From: Deltaproteobacteria bacterium | GTDB taxonomy: Bacteria; Desulfobacterota; Desulfobulbia; Desulfobulbales; Desulfurivibrionaceae | DNA: 59,904 nt | Assembly (NCBI GenBank): GCA_021847425.1 | Contig: JAJZRF010000009.1 | Coordinates: forward strand, 1 to 59,904 | Direction: 5' to 3' | Shown here: positions 54,935 to 59,904 of the stretch, one piece after another | Position numbering within the stretch: position 1 is the stretch's first letter | Layout: the number at the start of each line of letters is the position of its first letter | Made by a program: the position numbers and the translations under genes | Notes under the pieces: generated by a model | What the model saw: only the letters and a program-made list of their open reading frames with translations | The model's database searches: none | Told to the model about the DNA's origin: nothing

Positions 54935-56236
54935 ATGAGTATTCGAGAAGACGCGATCAGGGGCACGTGCACCCCCCTTTTTGAAAACTGTGCCGCCAAC
55001 GAGAACATCACGGTCCAGGCCCTGATGCAGGGGGTGGCCGAGGGGACGATCTGCATCCCCAAGAACAAAAACCACCGGTTCGATCGGATCATGGGGGTGG
55101 GCAAGGGGTTGTCCACCAAGGTCAACGCCAATATCGGCTCCTCCAAGGATTATCCCGAGGTGTCCCAGGAGCTGCAGAAGCTCTGCGTCTGTCTCAAGGC
55201 CGGGGCCGACACGGTGATGGACCTTTCCATGGGCGGCGAGCTGGACGCCATCCGCCGCGAGATCCTGAAAAGCTGCCCCATCCCCTTGGGCACCGTGCCC
55301 ATCTATCAGTCCATTGCCGAGGTGGTGGAGAAGCAGAAGAAAAAGATCGGCGAGGTCAGCGTGGATCACATGTTCAAGGTGATTGAGCAGCAGGCCCAGG
55401 ACGGGGTTGACTTCATGACCATCCACTCCGGCATCACCAGAAGCACCATGGACCGGGTCCGCAACCACAAGCGGCTCATGGGCGTGGTCAGCCGGGGCGG
55501 TTCCTTCACCATCGAGTGGATGAGCTACAACAACAAAGAAAACCCCATGTACGAACATTTTGATGACCTGCTGGCCATCCTCAAGGAGCATGAGGTCACC
55601 CTGAGTCTGGGCGACGGCATCCGGCCGGGATGTCTGGCCGACGCCACCGACCGGGGCCAGATCCAGGAGCTGATCCATCTGGGCGAACTGACCCAGCGCG
55701 CCTGGGAGGCCGGGGTGCAGGTGATGGTCGAGGGACCGGGCCACATGCCGCTTAATCAGATCCAGGCCAATATCCTCCTGCAAAAGCAGCTCTGCCACGG
55801 CGCGCCCTTTTACGTGCTGGGGCCCCTGGTTACCGATATCGCGCCGGGCTACGATCATATCACCGGCGCCATCGGCGGAGCCATTGCCGGAGCAGCAGGG
55901 GCCGATTTCCTCTGTTATGTGACCCCGGCCGAGCATCTCAAGCTGCCCAGCGCCGAGGATGTGCACGAGGGGGTCATGGCCTCCCGCATCGCCGCTCATG
56001 CGGCGGACATTGCCAAGGGGTTGCCCGGCGCCATCGACAAGGACATCGCCATGGCCAAGTGCCGCAACAATCTGGACTGGAAAGGCCAGATTGAGCTGTC
56101 CATCGACCCGGACAAGGCCCGGCGTTTCCGGGAGGAGGGGAGTTCCTACAAGGGCGACGCCTGCAGCATGTGCGGCTCCTACTGCGCCATCAAGGTTTAC
56201 AAGCAGGCCACCGCGCCGGACCGGCTGCAAAAATAA
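54935..56236 (+). CDS. thiC: phosphomethylpyrimidine synthase ThiC (or the related BzaF)
   Basis: ThiC converts aminoimidazole ribotide to the thiamine pyrimidine with SAM and an Fe-S cluster. The 433-residue protein has VNANIGSS, MDLSMGGELDAIRREIL, GTVPIYQ, MTIHSGITRSTMDRV, the zinc and substrate region VEGPGHMPLN, and the C-terminal cluster CSMCGSYC (CX2CX4C). ATG 54935 follows CCGGAGA. Hydroxybenzimidazole synthase BzaF, for anaerobic B12 lower-ligand synthesis, is very similar and cannot be excluded. No TPP riboswitch was recognised upstream. Confidence 0.9.
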   Translation: MSIREDAIRGTCTPLFENCAANENITVQALMQGVAEGTICIPKNKNHRFDRIMGVGKGLSTKVNANIGSSKDYPEVSQELQKLCVCLKAGADTVMDLSMGGELDAIRREILKSCPIPLGTVPIYQSIAEVVEKQKKKIGEVSVDHMFKVIEQQAQDGVDFMTIHSGITRSTMDRVRNHKRLMGVVSRGGSFTIEWMSYNNKENPMYEHFDDLLAILKEHEVTLSLGDGIRPGCLADATDRGQIQELIHLGELTQRAWEAGVQVMVEGPGHMPLNQIQANILLQKQLCHGAPFYVLGPLVTDIAPGYDHITGAIGGAIAGAAGADFLCYVTPAEHLKLPSAEDVHEGVMASRIAAHAADIAKGLPGAIDKDIAMAKCRNNLDWKGQIELSIDPDKARRFREEGSSYKGDACSMCGSYCAIKVYKQATAPDRLQK

Positions 56237-56261
56237 GCCGTTATAATATCGTCATCTGGAT

Positions 56262-56332
56262 GGACTAAACGGCATAGAGAGCCGTAACGAAATGGTCAGT
56301 AAAGCAGAGGTTGTTTTGTAACGGCTCCTAAT
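56262..56332. repeat. dispersed palindromic repeat, related copy
   Basis: GAGCCGT (56279-56285) and ACGGCTC (56321-56327) are inverted arms around a sequence with CGAAATGG and GTTGTTTTGTAACGGCTCCTAAT. These resemble the elements at 21498 and 17392 (CGTAGCGAAATC, TTAACGGCCCCTAAT). It sits in the gap between thiC and the next gene and may serve as a terminator. Confidence 0.5.
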
Positions 56333-56356
56333 CACCACAGAAGGAGGACGCACCGC

Positions 56357-56689
56357 ATGACCGAATTCCTGGGGAAGATTGTCGATTTCATGAACAGCAC
56401 CAATGTGCCGCAACAATTCCGCGAGGTAGATGCCAGGGGGCTGTTCACCAACTCCTGGTTCCTGGTCCCCTTCATCGCCTTTATCTGTTACAATCTTTAC
56501 AAGCAGGCGGTGAACACCCTGGTGATGACCGGTCTTGGTTTCGGCCTCTGGCTCTTCAGCGGCAGCAGCTACATGGAGGGGATGGTGGTGAACGGGATTC
56601 TCCAGCTGAACAAGGTGCTGCCCGTGGCCGGAGTGTTCATCGGCGCCATCGCCATCGCCATTTATTTCCTCTTCATGCGCTCCGACTGA
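56357..56689 (+). CDS. small membrane protein of unknown function
   Basis: The 110-residue protein has three hydrophobic helices: WFLVPFIAFICYNLY, LVMTGLGFGLWLFSG and VLPVAGVFIGAIAIAIYFLF. The N-terminal 30 residues are soluble and helical (FLGKIVDFMNSTNVPQQFREVD). AGAAGGAGG gives a strong ribosome binding site. It lies 12 bp before the Nth-like gene and is probably in one unit with it. I do not recognise the family. Confidence 0.7.
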   Translation: MTEFLGKIVDFMNSTNVPQQFREVDARGLFTNSWFLVPFIAFICYNLYKQAVNTLVMTGLGFGLWLFSGSSYMEGMVVNGILQLNKVLPVAGVFIGAIAIAIYFLFMRSD

Positions 56690-56701
56690 TTAAGGGCTAC
56701 C

Positions 56702-57337
56702 GTGAGCAACCGGATTCAGGAGATCCACACCCGTCTCGTCGATCATTTTGGACCCCAGCACTGGTGGCCCGGTGAAACCCCCTTTGAGATCATGCTCGGC
56801 GCGGTCCTGACCCAGAACACCAGCTGGCGCAACGTGAGCATGGTCATCGAGGCCTTGAGGCAGGACGGGCTTCTCTCCTTTGCTGCCCTGGAGGATCTGC
56901 CCACAGAGGTTCTGGCCGAAAAAATCCGGCCTTCCGGGTACTACAACCAGAAGGCCAAGCGGCTCAAGGGCCTCTTCGCCGCCATCCGTGAGGACAGCGG
57001 CAGCCTGGAGGATTTTTTCGAGCAGGACACCCGCATCCTCAGGGAAAAGCTGTTGGCCATCAAGGGAATCGGCCCGGAAACCGCCGATTCCATCACCCTC
57101 TATGCCGCGGCTAAGCCGGTGTTCGTGGTGGATGCTTACACCTACCGCATCCTGCTCCGTCACGACCTCATTGGTGAAGACGCAGGGTATGAGGAGATCC
57201 AGGATCTGTTTCTCGGCAAGCTGCCCATCGACACCCAGCTTTTTAACGAGTACCACGCTCTTCTGGTCCGCCTTGCCAAAGAATACTGCAAAAAATCCAA
57301 TCCGCTCTGCGACAGCTGTCCCCTGCAGGGGTTATAA
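56702..57337 (+). CDS. endonuclease III-like DNA glycosylase, fourth Fe-S cysteine absent
   Basis: The 211-residue HhH-GPD protein has the hairpin KGIGPETADSITLYA and the catalytic Asp in VVDAYTYRIL, so it belongs to the Nth-like branch of COG2231 type. The Fe-S loop shows C-x6-C-x2-C (CKKSNPLCDSC), but the protein stops five residues later without the usual fourth cysteine. This suggests an altered or absent cluster. The start is GTG 56702 with a weak AAGGG ribosome binding site. The lesion it acts on is unknown. Confidence 0.85.
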   Translation: MSNRIQEIHTRLVDHFGPQHWWPGETPFEIMLGAVLTQNTSWRNVSMVIEALRQDGLLSFAALEDLPTEVLAEKIRPSGYYNQKAKRLKGLFAAIREDSGSLEDFFEQDTRILREKLLAIKGIGPETADSITLYAAAKPVFVVDAYTYRILLRHDLIGEDAGYEEIQDLFLGKLPIDTQLFNEYHALLVRLAKEYCKKSNPLCDSCPLQGL

Positions 57338-57475
57338 CCAAGCCGTGCCCTGCCAACTCCCGTTGTCATAATCAGTCGAATATGGGGTGTGCGAATATCC
57401 TGCATCTCAAGATGCACGCTAATTCTTACCCCTGTAGTTTACATGTAACTATTTGATTTTATATAAAAAAATTGC

Positions 57476-57503
57476 TTGACTATGGGGTGTGAATCCTTAT
57501 ATT
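57476..57503 (+). promoter_or_regulatory. candidate sigma-70 promoter of the small glycine-rich membrane peptide
   Basis: TTGACT (57476-57481) and TATATT (57498-57503) are spaced by 16 bp. The 11-mer TATGGGGTGTG overlaps the -35 box (57481-57491) and recurs exactly 100 bp upstream (57381-57391), as an activator or repressor site might. Confidence 0.6.
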
Positions 57504-57540
57504 AAAAATTAAGGACACAACATTTTATAGGAGGCCGGAT

Positions 57541-57765
57541 ATGAAAAATACACGCATGATGGTCAAGACCAGGACAAAAAGTAACGTGTTGGTAACAGAC
57601 GGAGTCGGCACCGACATACTGCAGGGTGCGGTAGTGGGCTTGGGCGCCATGGCGGCTGGGTTGGCGGGCGCCTGGGCGGTGAGTTGTCTCGTTGCCGGAG
57701 TTATCGCGGCGGGAGGCCCCATTGCTCTTGTCGTCAGCTGGTTTGGCGCAGTAACGGGAATCTGA
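57541..57765 (+). CDS. small glycine-rich hydrophobic protein
   Basis: The 74-residue protein has a basic N-terminus (MKNTRMMVKTRTKS) and then a long Gly/Ala-rich hydrophobic stretch (GAVVGLGAMAAGLAGAWAV, ending GGPIALVVSWFG) with GxxxG-type spacing, like glycine-zipper membrane peptides or some bacteriocin precursors. It has its own promoter and a good AGGAGG ribosome binding site, so it is likely expressed. The family is not recognised. Neighbours give no clear clue. Confidence 0.65.
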   Translation: MKNTRMMVKTRTKSNVLVTDGVGTDILQGAVVGLGAMAAGLAGAWAVSCLVAGVIAAGGPIALVVSWFGAVTGI

Positions 57766-58090
57766 CAAGCTGAGTGGTTGCCGACAGTTTTCCGGGGCGG
57801 ATATTCCGCCCCGGTTCTTGGGCGGCCGGAAAAGCAGGACAGTGTGAGCCGGTAATTGTACCGAGAGTAACGCAAGGTTATTCTCGGTAACCCGGCACAA
57901 AAGGGCAGACAAAACGCCTCCTGTCTGCCCCGGAGTTGTCCGGGAAGAGCCTCATTCCGGCCGCTTTTTTTCTTATCCCTGCGAGGTGGGCGTTTATGCC
58001 TCCGCAGCGGTTCTTCCTCTGTTTTCTCGATAAAATCAATATCCGAAACGCGGTCTTCTTTCTCTGTTGGCCATCTCTTGTCGCACCTCG
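57766..58090. other. non-coding gap with three stem-loops
   Basis: CCGGGGCGGA/TCCGCCCCGG (57792-57814) can end the upstream gene. A second stem uses TACCGAGAGTAAC and GTTATTCTCGGTA (57859-57889) within outer GCCGG/CCGGC arms. A third uses GGGCAGACA/TGTCTGCCC (57903-57930). No gene is seen. The cluster could be a small RNA or repeat remains. Confidence 0.5.
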
Positions 58091-58113
58091 GTATGCGACA
58101 ATTTGTCGCATAC
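58078..58113 (+). promoter_or_regulatory. operator-like perfect palindrome upstream of the NosL-barrel gene
   Basis: GTATGCGACAA (58091-58101) and TTGTCGCATAC (58103-58113) are exact inverted arms around a single T. A third half-site TTGTCGCA (58078-58085) precedes them. The arrangement suggests cooperative binding of a dimeric repressor or activator about 75-110 bp before the next gene. The regulator is unknown. Confidence 0.65.
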
Positions 58114-58189
58114 ATTATTGTAGCACATTGTGGTAGGGTGCCCCTTCAATTTTTTCCGCTGGCAAATAAAAAAAATCGGGAAGGGCGCA

Positions 58190-59509
58190 ATGGTGAAAAA
58201 GTATGGGGTGGTTATGGCGACGGCGGTCATGCTGGCTTCGGCAGCGCACGCCGGAGAGCGCGAGGGCTGTCGCCTGTGCGGGATGTACATCGATCAATAT
58301 CAGGCCACGAGCGCCATTGTCACAGGCAAGGATGGCCGGGTTGAAAAGACCTGCGGGGGAGCCGATATGCTGCGGCTGGTTTCTGACGCAGGCGGGGTCG
58401 GGGCCTTTGCCTCGGTGGTGGTGCACGACTGGGTGAGCGGCAAGGAGATTGCGGCGGCCGGGGCCACCTATGTCATTGGCAGCGACACGGTGCCGGATAT
58501 GATCCCCAATATCATCGCCTTTGCCGATCAGGACGGGGCAAAAAAATTCATCTCCGAGCATGGCGGGCAATCGCTTACCTTTTCCCAGGCCCTGCTGGCG
58601 GTTTCCCCCATGGGCATGACCATGCCCAACCGGGTCAACTCGGCGGTGCCGCCGCCAAAGGGCTCCATGAGTGCGGGGGCGGGCTATATGGCCATGGTCA
58701 AGGATGATTTGATGATGGGGTCAAACAAGGTCTCTACCGCCCAGTTTTTGGCAGCCACCACTGCGCTCAATCCCCAGCCGATGATCTCCAAGAAGATGGA
58801 AGCATCAGGCCCCATGCTGATGGCCAATTACGGAATCACGGACCGGTTGTCGCTTACGGCCAAGATCTCGGATCTGGACAAGACCATGACCTCGGCTATG
58901 CGGATGGGCAGCGCCGAGAGAGTCACCGAGCACAAGGGGATCAGCGATCTTGAGACGAAGCTGGTCTACAATCTGTGGCGGGATGACTATTACAGCAAGT
59001 TCGTCAGCCTGATGGGCAACATGACATTGCCCATCGGCGATTTTGACCCCGCCTTCCGGACCATGCCGGGGCTGCAGCTTGGCACCGGCAGTCTCGATAT
59101 CGGCGGCGGTCTGCTGGGCTCGATTCGCTTCGGGGATTTCTGGCTGCATGGCGAAATGAGCTATCTGGCCAACCGGGAAAACGGGGATGATTATGCTTTC
59201 GGCGATGTCACCAAGCTTGGCGCGGCGCTCCATTACACCCCGAATTACGACCTGATGCTGGGGTTGGAGCTGGACGCCACCGATACGGGCAAGAATGAAA
59301 GCTTTGGCGCTAAGGTCCAGAACAGCGGGGGGCGGGAGGTCCTGCTGACCGGTGTGGCCAGCTGGCGGGTTTTCTCAGCTTTTGGCGGAAACTTCAGCCT
59401 GAACGGCAGCTATGGGCGCCCTCTCTATGAAGATGTCAATCTCTACGGGCTGGGTACCGATTATGTGGCCACGGCGATGCTGAATTTCAAACATCGGTTC
59501 AATTATTGA
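58190..59509 (+). CDS. NosL-domain / outer-membrane beta-barrel fusion protein
   Basis: The 439-residue protein has a signal peptide (MVKKYGVVMATAVMLASAAHA), then a NosL-like copper-chaperone domain with CRLCGM (C27, C30, M32) and a later C55 in EKTCGGADM. From about residue 200 to the end, alternating hydrophobic strands (YGITDRLSLTAKI; LVYNLW; WLHGEMSYL; ATAMLNFKHRFNY) end in an aromatic residue, typical of an outer-membrane barrel. NosL binds Cu(I) in nitrous oxide reductase maturation; here the fusion may take up or export copper at the outer membrane. GGGAAGGG precedes ATG 58190. Confidence 0.85.
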   Translation: MVKKYGVVMATAVMLASAAHAGEREGCRLCGMYIDQYQATSAIVTGKDGRVEKTCGGADMLRLVSDAGGVGAFASVVVHDWVSGKEIAAAGATYVIGSDTVPDMIPNIIAFADQDGAKKFISEHGGQSLTFSQALLAVSPMGMTMPNRVNSAVPPPKGSMSAGAGYMAMVKDDLMMGSNKVSTAQFLAATTALNPQPMISKKMEASGPMLMANYGITDRLSLTAKISDLDKTMTSAMRMGSAERVTEHKGISDLETKLVYNLWRDDYYSKFVSLMGNMTLPIGDFDPAFRTMPGLQLGTGSLDIGGGLLGSIRFGDFWLHGEMSYLANRENGDDYAFGDVTKLGAALHYTPNYDLMLGLELDATDTGKNESFGAKVQNSGGREVLLTGVASWRVFSAFGGNFSLNGSYGRPLYEDVNLYGLGTDYVATAMLNFKHRFNY

Positions 59510-59532
59510 CGGTTTTGTAGACCCGTCCATTC

Positions 59533-59588
59533 AAGGCGGCGAAGGGTTTTTCCGCGCCGGCGGAAAGATTCCTTCGCCGCCTTTTTTG
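59533..59588 (+). terminator. intrinsic terminator of the NosL-barrel gene
   Basis: AAGGCGGCGAAGG (59533-59545) and CCTTCGCCGCCTT (59571-59583) form a perfect 13-bp stem with an inner TTTCCGC/GCGGAAA hairpin in the loop, followed by TTTTTG. Confidence 0.92.
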
Positions 59589-59661
59589 TGTGGCAGCTTG
59601 CCCATCACCCCGAGAATGGGATGAAGAACCAAAATCAAAATTATTTACGAAGAAATTCACG

Positions 59662-59748
59662 ATGATGACAGGTAGGGCAATCGATCTTGGGCAGGAGGAT
59701 TTTGTGATTGAAAGATTCCAGAGAAAAGGGTATGAGCTTTCCAGGTAA
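59662..59748 (+). CDS. short ORF, uncertain
   Basis: A 28-codon frame starting ATGATG and ending at TAA (59746-59748) reads MMTGRAIDLGQEDFVIERF and on to YELSR. It contains an internal GTG behind AGGAGGA. It may be a tiny peptide or gene debris; nothing recognisable is seen. Confidence 0.25.
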   Translation: MMTGRAIDLGQEDFVIERFQRKGYELSR

Positions 59749-59794
59749 ATGGTGGAGCTGTCCGCCTGTTTGATGTTAAATTTTGGAGGAATGT

Positions 59795-59899
59795 ATGAGT
59801 AGCCCCGATGGCAGTAGTAGCCCGACCGTGACTCAAGCTGTAACTCAAAACGAAGACGAAGACCCTGGCTCGTGGTGTTTGGTTGCGTGGCTGTTTTGA
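59795..59899 (+). CDS. 34-residue peptide, possible modified-peptide (RiPP) precursor
   Basis: GGAGGA stands 4 bp before ATG 59795. The peptide reads MSSPDGSSSPTVTQ, an acidic NEDED stretch, and a C-terminal GSWCLVAWLF, then TGA. A polar leader, an acidic turn and a short core rich in Trp, Cys and Phe at the very C-terminus resemble the layout of ribosomally made, modified peptides, but no family is recognised. The window ends 5 bp later, so any maturation gene would lie outside. Confidence 0.5.
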   Translation: MSSPDGSSSPTVTQAVTQNEDEDPGSWCLVAWLF

Positions 59900-59904
59900 C
59901 GAAT

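Overview
This is a bacterial window of mixed core and accessory character, most likely from a strictly or mainly anaerobic, sulfur-metabolising Desulfobacterota (Desulfobulbales-like) bacterium. The best evidence is a complete dsrC with both C-terminal cysteines, beside an oxygen-sensitive class III ribonucleotide reductase operon (nrdD, a glutaredoxin-like gene, nrdG). Other pointers are a CooT-type nickel protein, a c-heme (DUF3365) histidine kinase and a NosL-type protein. The taxonomic placement is inferred; no rRNA or tRNA gene was seen.

Layout. (1) 1-4000 is a scarred accessory edge: a TOTE-type primase-helicase that lacks its usual N-terminus, an inverted-repeat tract, a frameshifted tyrosine recombinase and an IS630 remnant. 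(2) 4.0-12.1 kb is housekeeping: a nickel gene pair, a HAD hydrolase, nadB, the nrd operon behind a tandem NrdR-box-like site, dsrC with its own promoter and terminator, and a zinc-ribbon protein. (3) 12.1-21.5 kb holds two tandem DHA2-type MFS pumps behind a sigma-54-type promoter, ISL3 transposase fragments, and a two-component pair: a heme-binding kinase and an NtrC-type sigma-54 activator that could drive the pumps. (4) 21.5-39.6 kb is mostly core: acyP, tautomerase-ligA, surE, holA, clpS-clpA, panE, metK, ahcY, a kinase-like/Usp pair, birA and wrbA, with a 282-bp MITE-like element.

(5) 39.6-45.3 kb is a small integron-type cassette cluster without an integrase. It has two identical tandem HEPN-domain cassettes, attC-like sites, an IS1182-type element inserted in one attC core, a cupin cassette and an mqsRA toxin-antitoxin pair. 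(6) 45.3-59.9 kb returns to core genes with several unusual fusions: an endonuclease III-exonuclease III fusion, a receiver/substrate-binding-protein/CheW fusion and a NosL/beta-barrel fusion. nhaA, gspG, htpG, an HDOD protein, mntP, thiC and a second Nth-like gene are also here. The window ends on a 34-codon ORF with a strong ribosome binding site that looks like a small secreted or modified peptide precursor.

The most unusual items are the REC-SBP-CheW protein, the Nth-Xth fusion, the NosL-barrel protein with its perfect operator-like palindrome, the duplicated HEPN cassette, and the terminal peptide ORF. All functions are assigned from motifs read by eye; no database search was possible.
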